A stretch of DNA of 64,000 nt from Thalassospira sp. ER-Se-21-Dark (GTDB taxonomy: Bacteria > Pseudomonadota > Alphaproteobacteria > Rhodospirillales > Thalassospiraceae). The notes beneath the pieces are model-generated. The model did not search any database and was not told where the DNA came from. It worked only from the letters and a program-made list of their open reading frames with translations. Each line of letters starts with the position of its first letter. The stretch's first letter is position 1. Both the position numbers and the translations under genes were made by a program. The stretch lies in NCBI RefSeq assembly GCF_017922435.1, contig NZ_VDEZ01000004.1:272698-336697 (forward strand). The letters are read 5' to 3'. Positions 1 to 8,253 of the stretch are shown here, piece by piece.

Positions 1-756
1 TACCGCCCCGAAGCACAAAGCCATAGCCACGGCGATTTCCACCAGATCATCATCTCCGAGCTCGGCAAGCTTGAGATGGAGGTCGAAGGGCGCGGGGGTG
101 AGGTGTGTGGTCGCCAACTGGCCTTTGTCGAAGCGGGTAAAACCCATGCCTATCGTGCGGAGGGGCTAAACCGCTTCCTTGTGCTTGATGTCGATGCCGA
201 TCTGGCCCGTCGCACTGGTCTTGAAGCGCTTTGGCATCGCCATGGCAGTGCTGCGACGTATCTTGAAGTGGGGCTGGGGCATCAGAGGGGACTGGTCGCG
301 CTGTTGCAGGCGATCGCGCCGTTACGCGATCAAGATTGCCAGACAGATATGCTTGATTGCCTGAAGACGCTTTTACTGCGTAGCCGTCAGAGCCGTGGCG
401 GGAATACCTTTGGCATGGCGGCGCTGCCATCACGGCTCCTCCGTACCATGGCATGGGCGGAGGCCCGCTTGGGCGAAGACATTACGATTACTGATTTGGC
501 GACCATTGCCGCCCAATCGGAGAGCAGCCTGTTTAGTGCCTTCCAAAAACATGTCGGGACAAGCCCGATGCGCTGGTTGACCGAGCAACGCCTGCAAATG
601 GCCATGGCGCTTTTGAGTGATCCTGAAATTCGCCTTTCGATGTCCGATCTGGCAAATGCGGTCGGGTTTGCCGATCAAAGCGCCTTTTCGCGTGCTTTTT
701 CCCGCCGGTTTGGCTGCGCGCCCAGATCCGTCCGCCGCGATCCGGCGACCTTTTAG
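1..756 (+). CDS. AraC-family transcriptional regulator, 5' end missing
   Basis: The reading frame is open from the first base of the window, so the N-terminus lies outside; about 251 codons are present. The visible N-terminal part (HSHGDFHQIIISELGKLEMEVEG) looks like the His-rich cupin-type sensor domain typical of AraC regulators. The last 100 residues carry two helix-turn-helix units: DITITDLATIAAQSESSLFS and the family signature region around MSDLANAVGFADQSAFSRAF. It should be a cytoplasmic DNA-binding activator. The DMT exporter that starts about 115 bases downstream on the same strand is a plausible target, which is an inference from position only. The inducer cannot be told from sequence. 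Confidence 0.9.
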   Translation, partial: YRPEAQSHSHGDFHQIIISELGKLEMEVEGRGGEVCGRQLAFVEAGKTHAYRAEGLNRFLVLDVDADLARRTGLEALWHRHGSAATYLEVGLGHQRGLVALLQAIAPLRDQDCQTDMLDCLKTLLLRSRQSRGGNTFGMAALPSRLLRTMAWAEARLGEDITITDLATIAAQSESSLFSAFQKHVGTSPMRWLTEQRLQMAMALLSDPEIRLSMSDLANAVGFADQSAFSRAFSRRFGCAPRSVRRDPATF

Positions 757-870
757 GGCGCATACTCCCCAACAAGTACTTTGCGCAAACTTCCGGAGTT
801 TGGGCAAAGACCGGATCGTCAAACAGGCGCATCTTCCGGTTTGTAAAATCAGCAAACCGGGATGGGTGCG

Positions 871-1764
871 ATGGATGAAAAACGGAAGGCAACGCTGATC
901 GGTTCGGTTGCCGTAATTCTTTGGGCTCTGCTTGCCCTGTTCACGACCGAAGTGGCCGACATCCCGCCGTTTCAACTGGTCAGTTTGTGCTTTGGTATCG
1001 CCAGCATTTTCAGTGCGCTCTGGATCACGCTCCGCGGGGGTGATGTGGTTCGGGCCTTGCGTCAGCCACTTGGTGCCTGGGTGCTTGGTGTCGCGGGGCT
1101 GTTTGGCTATCACTTTTTCTATTTTGTGGCGCTGGCAAACGCGCCCGCGGTCGAAGCCAGCCTGATTGCTTATTTGTGGCCGCTGCTGATTGTCTTGTTT
1201 TCCGCACTTTTGCCCGGTGAACGCCTGAAGTGGCAGCATATCGGGGGTGCCGTTCTGGGGTTGTCAGGGGCCTTTCTTCTGGTGGGTAAGGGACAAGCCC
1301 TGACCTTTGATCCGGCATTCGCGCTGGGATATGGGGCGGCAATTATCTGTTCATTGCTGTGGTCGGGTTATTCTGTCGTGAACCGGCGCTATCGCAATGT
1401 TCCAGTGGGGGCTGTCTGCGGGTTTTGCGCTGGTGCCGCCATTCTTGGCCTTGTTACGCACAGCATGGTCGAAGACTGGGTAACACCGGGCGCAAGACAA
1501 TGGCTTGCTATTCTCGGGCTCGGACTGGGCCCGGTCGGGGCTGCTTTCTTCGTCTGGGACCATGGCACCAAACACGGTGATATTCAGATCCTCGGTGTTC
1601 TGGCCTATGGCGCGCCATTGCTCAGCACCTGCTTGCTGATTGCGTTCGGCAAGGCGATTGCAACGCCAGCCATTATCGCCGGCTGCATCTTGATCGTTGG
1701 CGGCGCTGTTCTGGCGTCAGCGAATTTCAATTCACGAAAACGTCGGCAACGAAGTTCTGTTTAA
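871..1764 (+). CDS. DMT/EamA-family inner-membrane exporter, YddG-like
   Basis: This 297-residue protein is almost entirely hydrophobic and shows about ten membrane segments in two EamA repeats, ending in a short basic tail (SRKRRQRSSV). The opening KRKATLIGSVAVILWALLA resembles YddG aromatic amino-acid exporters, so export of amino acids or related metabolites is the best guess. The substrate is not proven. I prefer the ATG at 871 over the in-frame ATG at 862 because GGGA at 859-862 then sits at a normal distance. The gene follows the AraC regulator on the same strand. Confidence 0.85.
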   Translation: MDEKRKATLIGSVAVILWALLALFTTEVADIPPFQLVSLCFGIASIFSALWITLRGGDVVRALRQPLGAWVLGVAGLFGYHFFYFVALANAPAVEASLIAYLWPLLIVLFSALLPGERLKWQHIGGAVLGLSGAFLLVGKGQALTFDPAFALGYGAAIICSLLWSGYSVVNRRYRNVPVGAVCGFCAGAAILGLVTHSMVEDWVTPGARQWLAILGLGLGPVGAAFFVWDHGTKHGDIQILGVLAYGAPLLSTCLLIAFGKAIATPAIIAGCILIVGGAVLASANFNSRKRRQRSSV

Positions 1765-1922
1765 TAATGCCAATCGTAGTGTGTGGCATTTCGGTCACAA
1801 TTACGTGAACATCGGTCAGAAAGGACCTGATTGTGCTGTGCAGTGGTATTTAACTGACCTATAGTCGTTATGTGCTTGGGGAGGGGGCGTAGAACAACAA
1901 TTACGCATCCAGGGACAGACGA

Positions 1923-3683
1923 ATGACGCAGTCACAAAAAGACATTGCGCTTGAAATGAAGCAGGCAATGTCGGCCGGGCAGTTTGATCGCGCAGCCATG
2001 ATTGGCGCGCGATTGTTGTGTTTTCATTCCAATAGAACCGATATCCAGATCATGACTGCGGTGAGCGAGCTGCAGTCAGGCTCTGTTACAAATGCAGGTA
2101 GAAGGCTGAAAAAGCTGTTTAATTCGCTTCCGTTGACTGACCGCTTTTTTGGACCAGTCGCTCAGAACTTCCTGCAATATGCATATCAGTCAAATGACTA
2201 CTCTTCATTTGAATCTTCGATCAAAAAGCGGTTGCGTGCTGCGACGCACAAGGACGGGCTCAGCTATATGCTTGCTGACGTCATCTTCCAAAGAGAACTC
2301 AGCAAAAGTCCCGGACTGTGTTTTGCGCCGGGGCTGGGCGAAGCGATCGATGTTCTCAATTCGATTCCCGGCAAGAGCCAGGCATTCGACGAAGCCCAGA
2401 TGCTGCTTGGGCGCGTCTATCTGTATCAAGAAAAGTACACAAAGGCATTTGGCATTCTGGAAGGCGTTGTTGAGCGCAACCCGGATGGTCTTGCAACACG
2501 AATGTTGCTGGCGTCATCATATGCAATAGCTGGCGAAGTGGAAAACGCAGTTACTGCAAGTCTGGGAATTCTGCGTAGGAACCCATCTTTTGGTGCCCAG
2601 CCATACCTGATCATCTCCTTTATGCGCCCGCAATCCATGCCAGAAAGTGCCAGCGGTGTTCTTGATGCAATGCTTGATAAGGCGGATGTCGCAAAAGGTG
2701 AGCGTTACAAGGCGGCCTTTGCGCGGGCAAACATCGAGGAAATGAAAGGCAACATGAAAGAGGCCTTTGATTTCTATCGGATGGGGCATAGTGCAAACCG
2801 GTCGGAGCGGCCGTTTGATATGCCGCGCGAGCTCACGGAACTTGCGCGTTTGCGTGATATGGCGGGATCGGCCCCGGTTTTGGACGATGTCAGCTCAGAA
2901 AACGAAGATGGCCCGCGCCCGATCTTCATAGTCGGGATGCCGCGATCCGGAACAACCCTGACCGAGCGTATTCTTGGTGCCCATCCCGATGTGCATGCCG
3001 CCGGCGAAATCGGCGACTTTGCCAAGGCGGTGATTGATGTGGTCGGACGTGGCCAGATTTCTGACCAATTGGCGCGCATCGATGCCAAGGCAGCCAAGAA
3101 AATTCGCCACCAGTATCTTGCGGCACTCAAGGCCTATGCGCCCGAAAAGCGGTTTGTCACCAACAAGACACCGGCCAATTTCCTGCGTGTTGAGATGATC
3201 CGGCGCGTTTTTCCTGATGCGCCAATCATTCACACCCATCGTCATCCACTTGCGACCTGTCTTTCGATCTACACAACGCCGTTCTCGATACCGATGCGAT
3301 ACTCCGACGATCTGGGGGAATTGGCCGATTACTACCGCGGCTATGTCGGTCTGATGAATGCCAGTTTTGAAGCAGATCAAAATGGCCAGTTGTATGATCT
3401 TTCGTACGAAGACCTGGTTTCTGATCCGGAAGTTGTTGCACAGGATTATCTGGCCCATTGCGGACTGGATTGGCATCCGGGATGTCTTGAATTTTATCGT
3501 GCCGGCAAAGTTGCCGCGACGGCCAGCATGATACAGGTTCGTCGCCCGATCAATCAGGACTCCGTTGAAAAATGGCAACGGTTTGAGCCGTTTATCGGGC
3601 CGTTGGCATCCTTGGCCGATGATCCGTACGTTCAGAAATGGAGTGCTGCGCGCAAATCATCGCGTCGTGCGGTTGCTGCGTGA
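1923..3683 (+). CDS. TPR-repeat protein with C-terminal sulfotransferase domain
   Basis: This protein has 586 residues. Roughly the first 300 are helical and fit degenerate TPR-type repeats (for example LLGRVYLYQEKYTKAFGILEGVVERNPDG). From about residue 333 there is a sulfotransferase fold: IFIVGMPRSGTTLTERIL is the PAPS 5'-phosphosulfate loop and HTHRHPLATCLSIY fits the 3'-phosphate-binding segment. Such proteins transfer sulfate from PAPS to an acceptor; the TPR part probably binds the acceptor. No signal peptide is seen. A related protein lies at 9952-11715 on the other strand. The acceptor (protein, polysaccharide or small molecule) cannot be told from sequence. Confidence 0.85.
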   Translation: MTQSQKDIALEMKQAMSAGQFDRAAMIGARLLCFHSNRTDIQIMTAVSELQSGSVTNAGRRLKKLFNSLPLTDRFFGPVAQNFLQYAYQSNDYSSFESSIKKRLRAATHKDGLSYMLADVIFQRELSKSPGLCFAPGLGEAIDVLNSIPGKSQAFDEAQMLLGRVYLYQEKYTKAFGILEGVVERNPDGLATRMLLASSYAIAGEVENAVTASLGILRRNPSFGAQPYLIISFMRPQSMPESASGVLDAMLDKADVAKGERYKAAFARANIEEMKGNMKEAFDFYRMGHSANRSERPFDMPRELTELARLRDMAGSAPVLDDVSSENEDGPRPIFIVGMPRSGTTLTERILGAHPDVHAAGEIGDFAKAVIDVVGRGQISDQLARIDAKAAKKIRHQYLAALKAYAPEKRFVTNKTPANFLRVEMIRRVFPDAPIIHTHRHPLATCLSIYTTPFSIPMRYSDDLGELADYYRGYVGLMNASFEADQNGQLYDLSYEDLVSDPEVVAQDYLAHCGLDWHPGCLEFYRAGKVAATASMIQVRRPINQDSVEKWQRFEPFIGPLASLADDPYVQKWSAARKSSRRAVAA

Positions 3684-3751
3684 CCAAGCGGGTTGGTTTG
3701 GGTTAGAAGGTATCGGTTATAAGATGATGCCGACAAACCCGGAGCACCGCG

Positions 3752-4726
3752 ATGAACACGACCATTCCAAAGGCAGAACTGCACCTGCATCTTGAAGGGG
3801 CGATGACACCTTCGCTTGTCCGCAGCTTTGCCAAGCGCAATGGTCTGACATTGCCGGATGATATCTATGATGCGCAGGATCGCTATATCTGGCGTGATTT
3901 TCCCGAGTTCCTAAACAGTTTTGACAAGGCGAGTGCTGCCATCCGCACCAAGCAGGATTATTCCGATCTGACCTGTTCGTATCTGGTCGAGCAGGCAAAG
4001 GTCGGCACGCTTTATGTCGAGATTTTCTGTTCGCCGACCCATGCGGCCAGTTGCGGATTGTCGTTTGACGCGCATCTTGAGGCAGTTGTTGATGGTATTG
4101 ACCGTGCCGAAAAGGAAACCGGGATCATCGGGCGGATTATCATGACTTGTGTGCGCCACGTTGGGCCGGATGTTGCGGTCAAGGTCGCGCGTGAAACGGT
4201 TGATTGTCGTCACCCGTACATTGTCGGTTTTGGGATGGGCGGCAATGAAAGCCTGTTCACACAGGAAGATTTTTATCCGGCGTTCAAGATCGCCCGCGAT
4301 GACGGTCTTGGCTGCACCACCCATGCCGGCGAGGTCGAAGGACCGCAAAGTGTCTGGGATGCGATTGAAAAACTTCCTGTGACACGGATCGGCCATGGGG
4401 TGCGATCAATCGAAGACCCCAAACTGGTCGAAACACTGGTTAAGCGTGATATCGTTCTTGAAGTTTGTCCGGGATCTAATATCGCGCTTTCGGTTTTCCC
4501 GGATTACACATCCCATCCGCTGCGCAAATTCTACGACGCGGGGGTCAAGGTGACCCTTGGCTCGGACGATCCACCATTTTTCTTTACCTCGCTTGCAGCC
4601 GAATATCAGCGTGCCGAGGAGGTGTTTGGTTTTAGCCCCGAAGAGCTCAGTGGTTTGACTCGCACCGCCATCGAAGCTGCCTTTGTTGATGATGCGACCA
4701 AGGCGAAACTTCTGGCAAAGCTCTAG
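3752..4726 (+). CDS. add: Adenosine deaminase family protein
   Basis: This is a 324-residue amidohydrolase-fold purine deaminase. The metal motif HLHLEGA (His11 and His13) is followed by THAGE with the third zinc His region and catalytic Glu, then GHGVRSIED, and LGSDDPPFF with the last metal-binding Asp. This set is typical of adenosine deaminases, which convert adenosine to inosine in purine salvage. Length fits bacterial enzymes. The start has GGAG eight bases upstream. The closely related adenine deaminases share these motifs, so the substrate (adenosine or adenine) is not certain. It ends 21 bases before the convergent hydrolase gene. Confidence 0.88.
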   Translation: MNTTIPKAELHLHLEGAMTPSLVRSFAKRNGLTLPDDIYDAQDRYIWRDFPEFLNSFDKASAAIRTKQDYSDLTCSYLVEQAKVGTLYVEIFCSPTHAASCGLSFDAHLEAVVDGIDRAEKETGIIGRIIMTCVRHVGPDVAVKVARETVDCRHPYIVGFGMGGNESLFTQEDFYPAFKIARDDGLGCTTHAGEVEGPQSVWDAIEKLPVTRIGHGVRSIEDPKLVETLVKRDIVLEVCPGSNIALSVFPDYTSHPLRKFYDAGVKVTLGSDDPPFFFTSLAAEYQRAEEVFGFSPEELSGLTRTAIEAAFVDDATKAKLLAKL

Positions 4727-4747
4727 GCAAGGGGCATGGTCCCAGAT

Positions 4748-5668
4748 TCACTTTTTTTGCGTGCGCTCGATGTGCGCATCAAAAATTTGCCAGAACCTGT
4801 TTCGATAGATGTCACGTTCTTGAAGAATTTCGTGGCGGGCTTCTGGGATCTCCGCGATGGTGATCGATGGGACGTTGCCAAACAGATCTTCCGTCGTCTG
4901 GTTGGAAACAACCTGATCGTTCCCGGCCAGAACAATGGTGATGGGGGGCAGGGACCACGTGCCGGCCTTCATCTGTTCGATACGGGCGGTCAGCGATGCT
5001 TGCGCCTTGAAACAGGCATCAAGCCAGCCGGCAGAAACGCCACCAACCACAAGGTTCGGACTGTTTTGCAAGATGGCAACATTTCGCGCATGGCGGACCG
5101 GATCGGAAGTCAGGATGTTTTCGGCCTCGAACCCGGCAAGCGGGCTTAGTTTGCGTTGGCCGGGCAGGTACTGTTTGTCAAATCCGTAACGACACATGCT
5201 GTCGGCGACAAATTGCGCCGCCAATGACAACCAGTCAGGCCCGCCCAGTCCAAAAAACGGCGCGACCATCACCACGCTTTCCCACAGATCCGGTTGATCG
5301 AGCATCATCGCCATCGCAACCAACCCGCCGGTCGAGTGCGTTATCAGAAGCGGGCAGGAAATGCCGTGGACGTTTTTGACATGGTCAATAACATGGCGTG
5401 TATCGGCGATATATTGCGCAACATCATGGACATACCCCAGGACCGGATCATTCGTTTCGCGCGATGACCCACCGTGGCCGCGAAAATCAAAGGTCACACA
5501 GCCAAAACCACGTTCGGCAAGGTCGTCTGCCGTTTCCTGATAGCGTTCAATATATTCCCCGCGCCCCTGCAGGATCAGGACATGTTGACGCGCGTTTTCG
5601 GGCGTCTGAACACCAAAGCGCAGATTTATCCCGTCCGGTGTTTGGAAAATATCGGTCGCAAAAGTCAT
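4748..5668 (-). CDS. Alpha/beta hydrolase, lysophospholipase (PldB)-like
   Basis: This 306-residue protein has the layout of serine hydrolases of the PldB/monoacylglycerol lipase group: the oxyanion-side segment ILQGRGEYIERY, then VTFDFRGHGGSSRE, a nucleophile elbow LITHSTGGLVAMAM, a late acidic region (IVLAGNDQVVSNQTTEDLF) and a catalytic His region (IPEARHEILQERD). The elbow reads T-H-S-T-G, so the usual first Gly is replaced by Thr. No signal peptide is seen, so it is probably cytoplasmic or membrane-peripheral. It lies 16 bases downstream of another alpha/beta hydrolase on the same strand and probably shares its transcript. The natural ester is unknown. Confidence 0.85.
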   Translation of the reverse strand: MTFATDIFQTPDGINLRFGVQTPENARQHVLILQGRGEYIERYQETADDLAERGFGCVTFDFRGHGGSSRETNDPVLGYVHDVAQYIADTRHVIDHVKNVHGISCPLLITHSTGGLVAMAMMLDQPDLWESVVMVAPFFGLGGPDWLSLAAQFVADSMCRYGFDKQYLPGQRKLSPLAGFEAENILTSDPVRHARNVAILQNSPNLVVGGVSAGWLDACFKAQASLTARIEQMKAGTWSLPPITIVLAGNDQVVSNQTTEDLFGNVPSITIAEIPEARHEILQERDIYRNRFWQIFDAHIERTQKK

Positions 5669-5684
5669 GGGGCGGCTTCAGTTC

Positions 5685-6983
5685 CTAATCCTGCGCGGTG
5701 ATTGCCTTTGCGATGAAGGCAGCCATTTTATCCATCATACCGGGGAAATCGGGATTAAATGTGCCACGACGCATAGTGCCGGGGGGCGCGTCGTCAAAAA
5801 GATTGCGCTCGCCATACAGGACATCGGTGCCGGACTGGCAGTTTGAGCGGGTAGGTTCGTCATCATAATGCCCGCAATCGGGGACCACACCATCAAGGCC
5901 ATAGATGGGATCCTTGGGGCTCATGGTAATTGCGGTGTGGGCATGGTTGAGTGTGCGCATTTCATCGTCTTCCGAGCGGACAATTTCAATGCCTTCACAG
6001 GTTGCGCTGTTAGTCGGTGGGTCGATTTTGCCCTGATACCAGATCAGGTGTTTTTGCGGGCTGGTGACTTTGTTGCAGAAGAAATCGCGCATCAGGTCGG
6101 GGTTGATGGTCTGATCATCGGAACTGACAACGCCGAAAACCGGCACATCGAAATCGGCCAGCTTTTCTTGGCCAAAGGGCTTGGTCAGCAAATAAAACTC
6201 CGCTGCCGCGTTCATGGCCATCGAACCATATTTGCCGGGATCGTTATTCTCGCCCTCACCGACCCAGTGTTTGACATATCGGACATAGGGGGTAAGCCAG
6301 GCCTGTTCGCTTTTGGCGGCAAGACCGGGCGACAGCATAACCAGTGCTTTGATCAAATCGCTCTTGGTCTGTTGTTCGCTATAGACCCGCCCGATCAGGG
6401 CGGCCCCGGTCGAAAAGCCCATCGGGATGATGTGATCAATCTCGTCCCCAAAGCTGTTCATGCCGAAACGAACGGTTTCGAGCCAGTCTTCATATTCGAC
6501 ATCAAGCAAGTCCCCCGGCACGGTGCCATGCCCCGGAAGAAGAACACCGTGAAACGTCGCACAGGGAAAGCGTTGGCGCAGATCATCACGGATGTCACTT
6601 AACCAATAAGGGCTGTCGGTCAGGCCATGTACCATCAAAAAGCCAACACCATTTCCCTGCGCAGGGTCGGTTTCTTCGTTGGCAGTGCAGGTGTTGCTCA
6701 CCGGTCCAAGAGCGAAAGGCGCACGCATATCGACAACCTGATCAAGGGTATGAATGCCAAACGGTTTTTCTTCATGCGCAAATCGTGTCGTGGCAAGGAC
6801 GTCGCGGAGTTGCTGGCGTGTGGAGCGGACATAATCTTCAAACGGCAATCCTTCGGCGGGCGGAGCAATCGCGGCACCGGATGGCGAAAGCGGGTCGGCT
6901 GACTTTGCGCAGGCACCTGTCGTCAAAAATCCCAGCAGGGCAAGGGATGCCAAACCAGTCTGAAATATGCGGGACGTACCCAT
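5685..6983 (-). CDS. Exported alpha/beta hydrolase
   Basis: This 432-residue protein opens with a clear signal peptide (hydrophobic LASLALLGFLTTGAC) ending at a Cys. The TGAC context is only a weak lipobox, so it may be a lipoprotein or simply secreted. The mature part shows VGFLMVHGLTDSPYWL, HGVLLPGHGTVPGD and a nucleophile elbow MGFSTGAALIG (G-F-S-T-G), all typical of the alpha/beta hydrolase fold. NHAHTAITMSP probably carries the catalytic His. It likely cleaves an ester in the periplasm, substrate unknown. It is the upstream partner of the hydrolase at 4748-5668. Confidence 0.82.
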   Translation of the reverse strand: MGTSRIFQTGLASLALLGFLTTGACAKSADPLSPSGAAIAPPAEGLPFEDYVRSTRQQLRDVLATTRFAHEEKPFGIHTLDQVVDMRAPFALGPVSNTCTANEETDPAQGNGVGFLMVHGLTDSPYWLSDIRDDLRQRFPCATFHGVLLPGHGTVPGDLLDVEYEDWLETVRFGMNSFGDEIDHIIPMGFSTGAALIGRVYSEQQTKSDLIKALVMLSPGLAAKSEQAWLTPYVRYVKHWVGEGENNDPGKYGSMAMNAAAEFYLLTKPFGQEKLADFDVPVFGVVSSDDQTINPDLMRDFFCNKVTSPQKHLIWYQGKIDPPTNSATCEGIEIVRSEDDEMRTLNHAHTAITMSPKDPIYGLDGVVPDCGHYDDEPTRSNCQSGTDVLYGERNLFDDAPPGTMRRGTFNPDFPGMMDKMAAFIAKAITAQD

Positions 6984-7075
6984 GATGATTGCTCCGTTCG
7001 GTTCCCGGGATTGGACGTGGTTCTTCTATTGTTGTCAGAAGATGTTAACGCGGGAAGTCACATGGTGCGAGAAAC

Positions 7076-7106
7076 AAAAAAGCGATCTGTTCACAGATCG
7101 CTTTTT
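7076..7106 (-). terminator. Rho-independent terminator after the OsmC gene
   Basis: AAAAAGCGATCTG pairs perfectly with CAGATCGCTTTTT across a TTCA loop. The A/T flanks let it work in either direction. It lies 30 bases beyond the stop of the OsmC gene (minus strand) and upstream of the exported hydrolase. Confidence 0.85.
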
Positions 7107-7135
7107 CATCAATATCGCCGCTATGAGTAACCGGA

Positions 7136-7540
7136 TTATTCCACGAGTTCCCAGCTGTGCGTGACCTCTGCGGCCTTTGACAGCATGATGGATGCCGAGC
7201 AGTATTTTTCTGCCGAAAGTTCGACAGCGCGACCGACCTTTGTTTCATTAAGGTTTTCACCCTTTACCTTGAAGTGCAGGTGAATTTTGGTGAAGACCTT
7301 CGGGTCGGTTTCTGCGCGTTCGGCCTTAACGTCGGTTTCGACATCAAGCACGTTTTCACGGCCCTTTTTGAGGATATGAACAACGTCAATCGACGAACAG
7401 CCACCGATACCAAGCAGAAGCATCTCCATCGGGCTCGGGCCAAATCCGTTATCCCTGTCGCCATCCATGACGACACCATGTCCGGTGCCACTCATTCCGG
7501 TGAAGGTCAGGTTTTCAAGCCACTTTACACGCGCTTCCAT
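7136..7540 (-). CDS. OsmC/Ohr-family protein (YhfA-like)
   Basis: This is a 134-residue OsmC-fold protein. Family landmarks are GPSPMEMLLLGIGGCSSIDVVHILKKGR, holding the first redox Cys, and a second Cys in ELSAEKYCSASIML, as in peroxidase-type members. Family enzymes reduce organic hydroperoxides; the KWLENLTFTGMSGTGH start is closer to the YhfA subgroup, whose role is less clear. I place the start at the ATG at 7540 because GGGAA lies seven bases before it. A TTG at 7564 would add eight residues. A strong terminator follows. Confidence 0.9.
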   Translation of the reverse strand: MEARVKWLENLTFTGMSGTGHGVVMDGDRDNGFGPSPMEMLLLGIGGCSSIDVVHILKKGRENVLDVETDVKAERAETDPKVFTKIHLHFKVKGENLNETKVGRAVELSAEKYCSASIMLSKAAEVTHSWELVE

Positions 7541-7739
7541 CTTCGCATTCCCATATGTGAACAATTGTTGTCTTAACCTCTAGCCCGCCTTGCGCTTACC
7601 TGCAAGGTGAGATCATGGAAAGTCGGCCGGGCAGTGGTCGCAAATGCGACCATGAGTGGTAAGTTGTTATAGGAGTTTTTACTTTCCGGATGGATACTGG
7701 TGTAATTATTCAGATCCCTATGGTGCAGGAGTATCAGTT

Positions 7740-8072
7740 ATGACAGAGGATCCGACGCGCAGCAAAAGCCGTTTCATGATGGGCATGGAGCATGTCCTGC
7801 GTGAGATCAATCACGAAATCATCAGCCCGGCCATTCCGGATATGTCGGTTGAAAATGCTGTGCCGCTGATGATCACCGTTGCACGGCTTCGGGCGGATTA
7901 TCTGAAATTTGCCTTTCACCTTTGCGATGATCGCGCAGAAGAACACCCGACGGTGGAAGAACTGGCAAGACTCAAGCATCTGAGAGAAAGCTTTCAGGAA
8001 ATGCTGGCCGTCGCCAAGGAACTCGAACACTGCATTGATCGCGGTTACATCGATCTTCCGATGAAAAAATAA
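7740..8072 (+). CDS. Small conserved-looking protein of unknown function
   Basis: This is a 110-residue soluble, mostly helical protein (MTEDPTRSKSRFMMGMEHVL at the start, RGYIDLPMKK at the end) with no recognised domain. The start is well supported: AGGAG at 7727-7731 lies eight bases before the ATG at 7740. A longer frame reaches back to 7656 but lacks a ribosome site. It contains one Cys and a Leu-rich helical stretch (VEELARLKHLRESFQEMLAVAKELEHC). It lies about 180 bases before the diguanylate cyclase on the same strand, so a shared signalling role is possible but unsupported. Confidence 0.7.
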   Translation: MTEDPTRSKSRFMMGMEHVLREINHEIISPAIPDMSVENAVPLMITVARLRADYLKFAFHLCDDRAEEHPTVEELARLKHLRESFQEMLAVAKELEHCIDRGYIDLPMKK

Positions 8073-8253
8073 CGATATTCTGACCTGCACCCGTGTTTGA
8101 TGTCCTGCTATTCAAAAAAATAATGACTTATTCTCCAGTATATGCAATGGGTTGCGCATATAAATACACAAGGCCGTCTTAAAAGGTCTGATCTGGGACA
8201 TCACATAAAACACGAATAAAGGGAGAGCGCTGTTTTGCAGCGCGCCGGGTGTC